32,939 nt of DNA, taken from contig JAAXXG010000010.1 in NCBI GenBank assembly GCA_013334575.1, positions 1-32,939 on the forward strand, in the 5' to 3' direction. Below, one piece after another: positions 5,213-12,319 of the stretch; position 1 is the first letter of the stretch, and the number at the start of each line of letters is the position of its first letter. The stretch is from Candidatus Moraniibacteriota bacterium (GTDB lineage Bacteria; Patescibacteriota; Minisyncoccia; Moranbacterales; UBA1568). A model generated the notes under the pieces. That model did no database searches. It was not told the origin of the DNA and saw only the letters and a program-made list of their open reading frames with translations. The translations under genes were made by a program, and so were the position numbers.

Positions 5213-6370
5213 TCAATGTCCGTGCAACAGGTGTTCCCTTCCCGACAACGTGAGTACGAGAGCGTCGAGTTCATGGAACCGACGGCGTTTCTCCTCATCC
5301 GGTACGTCGTCCTTCATCCGGGAAGAGGCGGTTCCGGGACGCGGCGAATACCTGGCGATAAACGCCTTGTGAAAGACGACCCGCCGCGCGACATCCATGG
5401 TCTCCTCGAAATCCTCTGCCGTCTCGCCGGGGAATCCGACGATGATATCGGTCGTCAGCCGGACATCGGGAACGACTGCCCGGATCCGGTCGACGAGCGA
5501 AAGATATTCGTCCTTCGTGTACCAGCGGTTCATGGCCCGCAGGACCGAGTCGCTCCCCGCCTGCACCGGCAGGTGAAGCGTCCGGTCGATGTTCCCGCAT
5601 CTTCCGATGACTCCGATGAGCTCGTCCGAAAAATCCCACGGATTCGAGGAGAGAAAGGAGACCTTCGAGACGCCGGGAACCGTCGCGACCGCCTCCAGAA
5701 GATACGGGAACAGGGTCGGAATGCGTTTCCGTCCGAGGTGCGCGACCATGACCGGCTCGACCTCGCGGCCGTCCGGAAGGACGTACGGACCGCCCTCGCG
5801 GTCGCGATCGCGAAGCATATCCGATCCGTACGAATTCACGTTCTGTCCCAGAAGCAGGATCTCATCCTTCCCGCTCTCCACCGCCGCCCGAACCTCTTCG
5901 AGGATATCCGAAAACGGTCGCGAAATCTCCTTGCCGCGGGAGAACGGGACGATACAGTACGAGCAGTAATTGCCACACCCGTTCCCGATGACGACCGAGG
6001 CGAGTCTGCCTCCGGAACGTTTCGGCTGATGTTCGAATCCGACCTCCTCGACCGGCAGGAGGGTGACATCCGGAAGGCGGGCCGAGACCTTCCTTCTCAT
6101 CGTCCCGGAGGGCTCGCGAAGCGCCGCCCCGACCAGGCAGCCCGTCACGACGATATCGACCTCCGGATTCCGTTTACGGAGATTCCGGACGAGTCCGTAG
6201 ATCCGCTCCTCTGCCTGATCACGGACCATACAGGTATTGATGACTACGAGGTCGGCCTCCTCGATCCGGTCCGCCGCCACGAACCCGCGCGCCTCGTAGT
6301 ACGAGGCCGCGCGCTCGGAATCGGCGGTATTCTGCTGGCACCCGAAGGTACGGATAAAATATCTCCTCAT
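5213..6370 (-). CDS. miaB: MiaB-like tRNA methylthiotransferase lacking the TRAM domain
   Basis: The 385-residue protein shows the two-cluster architecture of methylthiotransferases. The N-terminal UPF0004 domain has three cysteines (C11 in TFGCQQNTADSE, C47 in NTCMVRDQAEERIYG, C78 in TGCLVG), and the radical-SAM domain has C132, C136 and C139 in the CxxxCxxC motif. NTC-x-VRxxAExR and LLGQNVNSYG are MiaB features; MiaB converts i6A37 to ms2i6A37 in tRNA. Other matches are FLSSNPWDFSDELI, HLPVQAGSDSVLRAMNRWYT and TDIIVGFPGETAEDFEET. Typical MiaB is about 440-470 residues and ends in a TRAM RNA-binding domain. This protein stops about 20 residues after the ARYSPRPGTASSRM segment, and the 68 bases downstream to the next gene cannot encode TRAM. 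The start overlaps the rlmN stop by 4 nt (ATGA). Confidence 0.93.
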   Translation of the reverse strand: MRRYFIRTFGCQQNTADSERAASYYEARGFVAADRIEEADLVVINTCMVRDQAEERIYGLVRNLRKRNPEVDIVVTGCLVGAALREPSGTMRRKVSARLPDVTLLPVEEVGFEHQPKRSGGRLASVVIGNGCGNYCSYCIVPFSRGKEISRPFSDILEEVRAAVESGKDEILLLGQNVNSYGSDMLRDRDREGGPYVLPDGREVEPVMVAHLGRKRIPTLFPYLLEAVATVPGVSKVSFLSSNPWDFSDELIGVIGRCGNIDRTLHLPVQAGSDSVLRAMNRWYTKDEYLSLVDRIRAVVPDVRLTTDIIVGFPGETAEDFEETMDVARRVVFHKAFIARYSPRPGTASSRMKDDVPDEEKRRRFHELDALVLTLSGREHLLHGH

Positions 6371-7419
6371 GATTCCTCTTCTTTCCGGACGGTCTTCCCG
6401 GCGAGCTGTCCGCAGGCGGCGGCGATGTCTCCGCCGAGCGACTTCCTGACCGTCACGGTGACGCCTTCACGCGCGAGTCCGTCCCGGAAACGGGATATCG
6501 TCTCGAACGGACTCCCGACGAATCCGCTTCCCGTGGCATTGTACGGGATAAGATTCACCCTGACACGCCCCATGCGCCGGGCGAGCTTCGCCAGATTCCG
6601 CAGATCGCGATCGGTATCGTTGACCCCGGAAAGCATCACGTATTCGAGCGTCAGATGACGTCGCTTCTCCGGAAACGCCTTCGTATACGCATCCGACCAC
6701 CGTGCGAGTTCGTCGAGGAATCCGGGTGCGGTCGACGGCATCATCTTCCGACGACGTTCCTCGTCGGCGCAGTGAAGCGAGATCGCGAGCCGCACCGGCG
6801 GCCATTCCGGATCATCGAGCAGCCGCCCGAGACCGGGCAGGATTCCGACCGTCGAGACCGTTATCCTCGTCGGACCGACGCTCATAGGTCCGACGAGGAC
6901 GAGAAGCGCCTCCCGGACCTCCTCGTAGTTCGCAAGCGGTTCGCCCATCCCCATCAGGACGACATTCGTCACCTCGCCGTCGAGCGAGTTATCGGTCACG
7001 TATTCGCGGAAGAACCGCACCTGGTCGACGATCTCATCCGCAGCAAGGTTCCGGGTCATACCGAGTCTTCCGGTCGCACAGAATGCGCACCCCATGGCAC
7101 AGCCGACCTGGGTCGAGACACAGACCGTGAACTGACCCCGACTGTTCCGCATGAGCACCGCCTCGATCCGAGCGCCGTCCTCCGCCTGAAGCAGAGCCTT
7201 CCACGTATCGCGACGGGCGTTCCCGAGAACGGAGACCGGAACGAACCGATTCCACGGAATCGCGTCGGTCAACCGTTCCCGGAGGGACTTCGGGAGTGAC
7301 GATACGTCATCCCAGGAACGGAAAACGGGCGAGAAGAGCGCTTCTTGCGCCTGTCTCGCCCGGAAGGAAGGCTCGCCTGAAAACAGTATCTCGATCTGTC
7401 GATTCCTTGTCGTTCCCAT
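6367..7419 (-). CDS. rlmN: Dual-specificity RNA methyltransferase RlmN
   Basis: The 350-residue radical-SAM enzyme carries CxxxCxxC at C107, C111 and C114 (QVGCAMGCAFCATG) and the conserved C-terminal mechanistic cysteine C336 in GGDIAAACGQLAGK. C100 in FTVCVSTQ is close to the cluster motif. Other landmarks are NVVLMGMGEPLANYEEV, ITVSTVGILPGLGRL, LAISLHCADEERRRKMMP, EYVMLSGVNDTDRD and VNLIPYNATG. RlmN methylates C2 of A2503 in 23S rRNA and of A37 in some tRNAs, using a methyl-cysteine intermediate. Length is normal. The gene is followed by miaB with a 4-nt overlap, pairing two radical-SAM modifiers that both act near tRNA position 37. A good promoter lies only 8 nt before the ATG, which implies a leaderless transcript. 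Confidence 0.96.
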   Translation of the reverse strand: MGTTRNRQIEILFSGEPSFRARQAQEALFSPVFRSWDDVSSLPKSLRERLTDAIPWNRFVPVSVLGNARRDTWKALLQAEDGARIEAVLMRNSRGQFTVCVSTQVGCAMGCAFCATGRLGMTRNLAADEIVDQVRFFREYVTDNSLDGEVTNVVLMGMGEPLANYEEVREALLVLVGPMSVGPTRITVSTVGILPGLGRLLDDPEWPPVRLAISLHCADEERRRKMMPSTAPGFLDELARWSDAYTKAFPEKRRHLTLEYVMLSGVNDTDRDLRNLAKLARRMGRVRVNLIPYNATGSGFVGSPFETISRFRDGLAREGVTVTVRKSLGGDIAAACGQLAGKTVRKEEES

Positions 7420-7427
7420 ACCGGATC

Positions 7428-7456
7428 AGGATACGGCAGGAATTTCCGGTCGTCAA
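7428..7456 (-). promoter_or_regulatory. Promoter for rlmN-miaB, predicted leaderless
   Basis: On the minus strand TTGACG (7456-7451), a 17-nt spacer and TATCCT (7433-7428). Only 8 nt separate the -10 from the ATG at 7419, so transcription should start at or within a base or two of the start codon. The -35 begins 6 nt past the stop codon of the pilus operon. Confidence 0.65.
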
Positions 7457-7462
7457 TCGGCG

Positions 7463-7795
7463 TCAACGATCCTGACGTTCCGAACCGGGTAAAACCTGGA
7501 ACAGATCCCTCTGCGCATCCGCTTCACGTTCGTGCGAAGCTGCCATATCCCGGATCGACAGGACCGCATCGTCGAACGCCTGCTCGCGAAATTCGGTTTC
7601 CCGAAAGGCCGTCTCCGCATATCGGAGTTTCTCCTCCTCGGACCAATCGCCTTTGCAGACGTTCCGATACCACTCCCAGACGCCGAAGAGGGCGGCGACT
7701 ATGAATAGGACGATGAACAACCACCTGGAATTCCGGGCGAGGAAGGGAAGAATGTCTTCCGGGTCCGTTTTTGGCATCTTCAGTTCGAGTTTCAT
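7463..7795 (-). CDS. Small single-pass membrane protein at the end of the pilus operon
   Basis: The 110-residue protein has a cytoplasmic N-terminus (MKLELKMPKTDPEDILPFLA), one membrane helix at about 24-43 (SRWLFIVLFIVAALFGVWEW) and a charged, mostly helical tail of about 65 residues rich in E, R, D and A. I recognise no family. It follows pilO by 4 nt and is therefore very likely cotranscribed with pilMNO. In classical loci this position holds pilP, a periplasmic lipoprotein, but there is no lipobox here and the topology differs. It may be a small alignment-complex partner of PilN/PilO; that is inference from position and topology. A second ATG at codon 7 is possible. Confidence 0.8.
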   Translation of the reverse strand: MKLELKMPKTDPEDILPFLARNSRWLFIVLFIVAALFGVWEWYRNVCKGDWSEEEKLRYAETAFRETEFREQAFDDAVLSIRDMAASHEREADAQRDLFQVLPGSERQDR

Positions 7796-7799
7796 GACG

Positions 7800-8483
7800 T
7801 TATCCGAGATAAACGACTATTTCGAAGACCGCACGCACGCCGGCGACGGATCCCGAACGGACAACGGGTCCGGATGACTGATCCGAAGCGCTGAACATAT
7901 CCGTTCTGACCGGTTCATCCGACGGTTCCGACGGTCGGATATCGATCGAGAGGACATCGAGGAAATACGGCATCGTCTCGACCTTGTGCAAAAATTCGAC
8001 CGCTGCCGTATACGTTCCGGAAAAAGTCACCGTCAATCCGAGTGTCTTCCCCTCCGGCATGGTCTTGAAAAGGCCTGATCCAGGAATTTCGGATTGGTCC
8101 TTCGTCGCCCCCGAAACCGGCTTCGCGAGATCGCCGAGTCCGCTCCCTTTCGATATCGTGACTTTCCCACCGACCTGCCTCGAAACCCCTTCCACATCCT
8201 TGATGAGGTCGACGACCTTCTCCTCCGGAAGCAGAAGCCTGAGCAGGGAAGCATTATCGGCGATAACAGCCGATTGTTCCTGAAATTCCGGCAGTCTCGA
8301 CACCTTCCGCTGGTCGTTTTCCGACTTAGCATGCGATTTCTGTATTTCCACGTTCTCGGACACGATACGATCGCGAAGCGGGCTTGCGACAAGGATGAAC
8401 GCCGTTATCGCGGCTACCGAAAGAAGGACGGCCATCAGAAGAAGCGGCCTGCTCAACGTGAAAGATGTCGTCTTCTGATTCAT
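7800..8483 (-). CDS. pilO: Type IV pilus inner-membrane platform protein PilO-like
   Basis: The 227-residue protein starts MNQKTTSFTLSRP, has one membrane helix at about 12-34 (LLLMAVLLSVAAITAFILVA) and then a charged coiled coil (about 40-75). A domain at about 85-190 follows, with VVDLIKDVEGVSRQVGGKVTISKG and TLGLTVTFSGTYTAAVEFLHKVETMPYFLDV. The motif 'L-x-V-x-F-x-G-x-Y-x-A-x-x-x-F-L-x-x-x-E-x-x-x-x-x-x-x-V' is the ferredoxin-like core of PilO/GspM-type proteins. PilO pairs with PilN to connect cytoplasmic PilM to the pilus assembly machinery. The ATG at 8483 overlaps the pilN TGA by 4 nt, which fixes the start; the longer frame to 8594 lies inside pilN. Together with pilM and pilN it forms the conserved MNO module. 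Confidence 0.85.
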   Translation of the reverse strand: MNQKTTSFTLSRPLLLMAVLLSVAAITAFILVASPLRDRIVSENVEIQKSHAKSENDQRKVSRLPEFQEQSAVIADNASLLRLLLPEEKVVDLIKDVEGVSRQVGGKVTISKGSGLGDLAKPVSGATKDQSEIPGSGLFKTMPEGKTLGLTVTFSGTYTAAVEFLHKVETMPYFLDVLSIDIRPSEPSDEPVRTDMFSASDQSSGPVVRSGSVAGVRAVFEIVVYLG

Positions 8484-9046
8484 AGTGTTCGGCTTCCCTG
8501 GAGACATGTGTCCTTGACGGTGAAATCGACCTGAAATTCGACGTTTTTCTCGGAAAACAGGTTCGAAACCGGAATCTCGAAGTCGGAAAAGCATGACTCC
8601 GACTTGAGCGCGGACTCGAATGCCAGAAAATCGTCACGTGTCGCGGCGACTCCGGAAAGAAAAATACGATATTCTTTCGTCGTGATCGAATCGAAGGAGA
8701 TGTGGTTCGGGGTCGACCGTTCGAGACGCGCCAGGAAACCGGCCCAATCCGGACGAGTCTTTTGGAAACGGGCCGCCTGCGCCGCCAAGGCGTTCGCCTC
8801 CCTGAATTCCGACGTATACCGTGAGACTTCCCGTATTCCGGCGTCGTTTCCGGAATACTCGCGTTCGATCGACTCCACCAGGAAACGGTTCTCACGCACG
8901 ATCAGAAACACTCCTCCGAGAAGAGCAAGATAAAACCCGACGACTCCGAGCAGGTACAGGGACTGCCGAAAAAGAAAGCGGTCCAATATCCGCCGTCGCA
9001 AGAGGGCTTTCTTTTCCTCCGGAAGGAGATTAAGCGATACCTTCAT
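8480..9046 (-). CDS. pilN: Type IV pilus platform protein PilN-like
   Basis: The 188-residue protein begins MKVSLNLLPEEKK; the 'NLLP' motif near the N-terminus is the segment that docks into the PilM groove. One membrane helix at about 29-51 (SLYLLGVVGFYLALLGGVFLIV) is followed by a coiled-coil stretch. A PilN/GspL-like ferredoxin domain comes next, with WAGFLARLERSTPNHISFDSI, EYRIFLSGVAATRDDFLAFESALK and a final beta segment VEFQVDFTV. The start at 9046 was chosen for the N-terminal NLLP motif; it overlaps the end of pilM by 17 nt. The stop overlaps pilO by 4 nt. The order pilM-pilN-pilO is the canonical one. Confidence 0.88.
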   Translation of the reverse strand: MKVSLNLLPEEKKALLRRRILDRFLFRQSLYLLGVVGFYLALLGGVFLIVRENRFLVESIEREYSGNDAGIREVSRYTSEFREANALAAQAARFQKTRPDWAGFLARLERSTPNHISFDSITTKEYRIFLSGVAATRDDFLAFESALKSESCFSDFEIPVSNLFSEKNVEFQVDFTVKDTCLQGSRTL

Positions 9047-10124
9047 ATTCGTCGAGGCCGCGCAAGGCGAGCCCGATAACGGTAGAATACTGGACGGACC
9101 GGTTCCGATCGATCGGCGGAACCGTCTTTCCAAGACTGACGTTCACCCACGGATCCCCGAATACCACGTTCTGTCTGAGTCGGCGCGAGAAATACGGCAG
9201 AAGCCCCTGGGTATTGGCCCCGCCGCCACAGAACATGACCGCTTCGAGTTTTTTGGAATACCGGAGGGAAGAGAAATAGAAATCGAGAGAACGCTCTATT
9301 TCGCTCGCGAGACTGTCAAGAATAGGTTTCACCGCGGCAAGCTGAGGACTCGGCATCGACAGGGAACCGAGACCGGAATGGATCTTGAGCTTTTCGGCCT
9401 CGGCGAACGATAATCCCATCTTCTTCGAGATGGCATCGGTCATCATCTGTGATGATAGTGGGACGCTCGACGTGAAGACCGGAACGTTACCGATGGCCAT
9501 GACGAAACTCGTGCGCCGATCGCCGATATCGACGATGAGGACCGTCTCGTCACCGCGCTCCTCCGAAAGAAGGCTCCGAACTTGCGCGATCGATTCCGTC
9601 TCGAGTCCGACGGGCTCGAGGCCGGCGCGTTCGAGAACGGCATAAAACTGTTCCGCCGCCGATCTCGCGACGGCAACGACGAGGACGCTCATCTTCCCTT
9701 TCTCGGCACAGAAGGTTTCCGGCAGAATCTGCCAATCATAATAGACCTGATCGAGCGAGAGCGGTATGTTCGCCTCGATCTCCCACTTCACCGCCTCCCG
9801 AGCCTCGGCTTTCCCCATCCGCGGCAACGCGATAATCCGGAGAAACGCCTTGGTCTCCGGAAGCGAACAGATAACCCGACGGGTACCGATCCGTTTCGGT
9901 CCCGAAGCGCGGACAAGATCGCGGATACACCCGATAACCACGTCCTCGTCCAGTATCTCGCCGTCGACGATGGCGCCCTGCGGGACGGGAACCGAACCGA
10001 AACTCGCCACATGATCACAGTCCCCGTCCCGCGCAAGCCACAATAATTTGAGCGAGAGGTCGCTCACGTCGAGCCCGAATGGCGGCGGAGTGGTATCGAA
10101 AATCTTACGCTGCAGAAAGCTCAT
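9030..10124 (-). CDS. pilM: Type IV pilus assembly ATPase-like protein PilM
   Basis: The protein is 364 residues from the chosen ATG (MSFLQRKIFDTT). It is an actin/FtsA-like fold: FGLDVSDLSLKLLWL (phosphate 1, about 16-30), ICSLPETKAFLRIIALP and EAREAVKWEIEANIPLSLDQVYYDWQIL (typical PilM), ETVLIVDIGDRRTSFVM (phosphate 2), an EIERSLDFYFSS segment, and VMFCGGGANTQGLLPYFSRRL (adenosine motif). PilM binds nucleotide and the N-terminal NLLP peptide of PilN on the cytoplasmic face. The frame is also open to a GTG at 10193 that overlaps the upstream stop as GTGA. The extra 23 residues contain rare codons and lie on a promoter-like sequence, so I prefer 10124, but the GTG is a genuine alternative. 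Confidence 0.93.
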   Translation of the reverse strand: MSFLQRKIFDTTPPPFGLDVSDLSLKLLWLARDGDCDHVASFGSVPVPQGAIVDGEILDEDVVIGCIRDLVRASGPKRIGTRRVICSLPETKAFLRIIALPRMGKAEAREAVKWEIEANIPLSLDQVYYDWQILPETFCAEKGKMSVLVVAVARSAAEQFYAVLERAGLEPVGLETESIAQVRSLLSEERGDETVLIVDIGDRRTSFVMAIGNVPVFTSSVPLSSQMMTDAISKKMGLSFAEAEKLKIHSGLGSLSMPSPQLAAVKPILDSLASEIERSLDFYFSSLRYSKKLEAVMFCGGGANTQGLLPYFSRRLRQNVVFGDPWVNVSLGKTVPPIDRNRSVQYSTVIGLALRGLDEYEGIA

Positions 10125-10165
10125 ACGTATCCGTGTCGGTTTCGGTGTTTTCCTCCTCGGAACAT

Positions 10166-10195
10166 ATGATACCACGCGGCCGGCTCCTGTCACAA
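10166..10195 (-). promoter_or_regulatory. Possible internal promoter ahead of pilM
   Basis: On the minus strand TTGTGA (10195-10190), an 18-nt spacer and TATCAT (10171-10166), followed by a GAGGAGG stretch about 30 nt before the chosen pilM ATG. It would allow pilMNO to be expressed apart from the prepilins. Both hexamers are imperfect. Confidence 0.3.
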
Positions 10196-11656
10196 TTCTT
10201 CCCAGAGATCGAGTCGGTACTGCGTACCGGTCGGGAAGTACGGCGGCGGATAATAAAGCAGGTTGTTGTCATAAAAGAGATTTCGATTCTCGTATCCGGT
10301 ACCATTGGTCCAGGCGAATCCGTATCGGTCGTTCGTCGCGATCGCACCGAACACCGTTATAGTGTCCCTGTGCACTCCGTAGTTTTCCATGCCGACGCGC
10401 CCCTGCTGCGCAAGCAAAGCCCCGTCGATACGAAGCGTGTTCGCGGCATTCGACGGAATCTCGACATCCCGCTGACCGATGATGCCGATGACATCCGTCC
10501 CGTCGTAGTTCGTATATCGGACATTGTTCGGAATGAAGACCGAAGGGGCGAAAGAGCCGCCTGAAAGGTTCGCCGCCGTCACGGTGATCCGCTTTCCGCT
10601 GACCTGCCCTTCGAGCCAGACATTGTCCTCGACGAAGATCACGCCGTTCTGCACGATCGGATAATTCGAGAGACACTGCCCCGAACAACTGCCGCAGGTC
10701 CCGGATCCGCTGTTTTTCAGGTAGTTTATGATGACGTTCGTGGAGGAATTATAGTCATTGACGGTGCAGACATCGTACGTCCCGTTCGTCTTAAGTATGA
10801 TACGGCGCCCGGAACCGGACGAATTGAAGTACCGTCCGCGCCCCGCCTGCGCCTCGCTCCTCATATAACCGAGATCGCCGAGCACGCCGTTGAAGTCCGT
10901 CGAAGTCACCGGAAATTCCCGGCCCGCCATGAATACGTCCTGGCGACTCCTGACCGTCTGAGTCGCGAGCTCCGAGGAAAGCGGCGTGCTGCTGACCCCG
11001 CTTGAGGGCGGAATCCTGACATGCGTATGCACCCCGTGTTCGTTCCCTCCGGAGTGGTCCTCGTCATCGGCCGATACGGCCGCGCTTGTCACCACGTTGT
11101 GCGCGAGTCCGTCGAAACGGACGCCGCCGTTGGACATGATCATGCCGTACACCTCGGTTCCTTCGCCGAACCGCATGAAATCGTTCGCGAGTACCGTATG
11201 TTCGCTCCACGACGGACGGCGGAACCTGACCCTTATGGTCCGGGTCTTCCCGGGATACCTCGACATTTCCCCGGTAGACTCGACCCAGACCACGGTTGAA
11301 CCGGACTGAGGCGGCGTCACCCGGAGACGGTACGTTCCCATGACGCCGCCAGACGGATCCGACACATCCGCGACATAGTCCGACCCGACGCCGAAGGCCG
11401 TCCCCGAATCCCAGAACGCCTGGATCTGCTGTGCCGTCCGTCCGTCGGTCTGATGCGCGAGATACCACTTGTAAAACTGGATACCCTGCTCGGCGACCTG
11501 GAACGCCTGCTCGCGGGAGACCGCATACTGCGCGTTCCTGATCTGTGAGGACACGTACTGCAGAATCGAAACAAGCAGGATGGAAACGACCATCATGATC
11601 ACGAGCACGTAGGTAAGGATGGAGCCCGGTAGGGTCGCTTTCGCGTCAGCGGACAT
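10190..11656 (-). CDS. PilX-like pilus assembly protein / large atypical minor pilin
   Basis: From the chosen ATG at 11656 the protein has 488 residues: MSADAKATLPGSILTYVLVIMMVVSILLVSILQYVSSQIRNA. A hydrophobic pilin-like N-terminal helix (about 10-34) is followed by QYAVSREQAFQVAEQGIQFYKWYL, the 'EQAFQVAEQGI' pattern of PilX N-terminal domains. The exported part contains RLRVTPPQSGSTVVWVESTG, a large beta-rich region, repeated FxGEGTEVYGMIMSNGG / DNVWLEGQVSG / RIDGALLAQQG strands resembling a right-handed beta fold, and a CGSCSGQC cysteine cluster near residues 360-367. It overlaps the preceding prepilin gene by 11 nt. Such proteins are minor pilins or pilin-associated factors with a non-canonical leader. 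The frame also opens 13 codons upstream at 11695, inside the previous gene. Confidence 0.75.
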   Translation of the reverse strand: MSADAKATLPGSILTYVLVIMMVVSILLVSILQYVSSQIRNAQYAVSREQAFQVAEQGIQFYKWYLAHQTDGRTAQQIQAFWDSGTAFGVGSDYVADVSDPSGGVMGTYRLRVTPPQSGSTVVWVESTGEMSRYPGKTRTIRVRFRRPSWSEHTVLANDFMRFGEGTEVYGMIMSNGGVRFDGLAHNVVTSAAVSADDEDHSGGNEHGVHTHVRIPPSSGVSSTPLSSELATQTVRSRQDVFMAGREFPVTSTDFNGVLGDLGYMRSEAQAGRGRYFNSSGSGRRIILKTNGTYDVCTVNDYNSSTNVIINYLKNSGSGTCGSCSGQCLSNYPIVQNGVIFVEDNVWLEGQVSGKRITVTAANLSGGSFAPSVFIPNNVRYTNYDGTDVIGIIGQRDVEIPSNAANTLRIDGALLAQQGRVGMENYGVHRDTITVFGAIATNDRYGFAWTNGTGYENRNLFYDNNLLYYPPPYFPTGTQYRLDLWEEL

Positions 11657-12311
11657 ACTCGTTGAGATTCCTGAATTCAGCGATCGATTCGACATTCGTC
11701 TCCTCCGGAGCCCGGTTCGGATTGATGTTGATGATCAGTCTGACACGGACAAGCCTCGCCTCCTCGACGGCGATCGGGGTCGCGAGCGGATTGTTGACCG
11801 TATCCCCGGGATAGTCGTCGTTGTAATAGGAAAATACCGGCTCATCGGTCGCGTTCGCGACGTTCGATGCGACGGTCGTCACGACCTGGTCGGACGACGG
11901 ATACGTGACCGGCTGCGTCGCGGACGGTTCCGTCACGCCCTGCCTGAGCGCGCCGTTCTGAAGATAATAGTGCACACGCTCCGTCTTGCCGTCGTCGTCG
12001 ATGTCGAGAAACACCTTCAGGTCGGAACCGCTCCCGGACACGATCGGATAGCTCCCGTCGTCACCCTGCCGGATCTTTCGAAGGTTCGAGATGAGCCGAT
12101 CGACGCCGCGCGATGCCGCCGCGGAAGCTGCTCCCGTCTCGAGGATGAACGCGTTCGACCGGTACGCGCGGACGAACAGGAGCGAGAATCCCGCCATGGC
12201 AACGGTCATGACGGAAATCGCCACGAGCGCCTCGACCAGCGTCATACCCGGAAGAGTCCGCTGCACCGACGCGCCGTCCTTTCCACCCGAATTGGTTTCG
12301 CCTCCGCGCAT
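11646..12311 (-). CDS. Type IV prepilin-like protein (PilW/PilJ-type minor pilin)
   Basis: The 221-residue protein has a long basic/polar leader and a perfect class III signal at about residues 22-27: PG | MTLVEALVAISVMTVAM, with glycine at -1 and glutamate at +5. The leader peptidase PilD would cut before the methionine, leaving a hydrophobic helix that packs in the pilus core. Residues about 70-200 include RGVDRLISNLRKIRQGDDGSYPIVSGSGSDLKVFLDIDDDGKTERVHYYLQNGALRQG, a pattern frequent in PilW/PilJ-like minor pilins. It lies 8 nt after the large prepilin and overlaps the PilX-like gene, so it belongs to the pilus operon. The ATG at 12311 is used; there is no better internal start before the leader. 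Confidence 0.85.
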   Translation of the reverse strand: MRGGETNSGGKDGASVQRTLPGMTLVEALVAISVMTVAMAGFSLLFVRAYRSNAFILETGAASAAASRGVDRLISNLRKIRQGDDGSYPIVSGSGSDLKVFLDIDDDGKTERVHYYLQNGALRQGVTEPSATQPVTYPSSDQVVTTVASNVANATDEPVFSYYNDDYPGDTVNNPLATPIAVEEARLVRVRLIININPNRAPEETNVESIAEFRNLNEYVR

Positions 12312-12319
12312 AGGAATCC

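Noticed and set aside
5175-5215. Hairpin GACCGG...CCGGTC just after miaB as a terminator
   Set aside because: Long loop and no T tract; the region is better read as the DUF2202 promoter.
5216-6658. Plus-strand open frame of 480 codons opposite miaB and rlmN
   Set aside because: It is antisense to two unmistakable enzymes; the translation is R/D/P-rich with no motif.
10125-10193. GTG start for pilM giving 23 extra residues
   Set aside because: The extension has rare codons (AGG AGG, ATA) and no similarity to PilM N-termini, although the GTGA overlap with the upstream stop is tempting.
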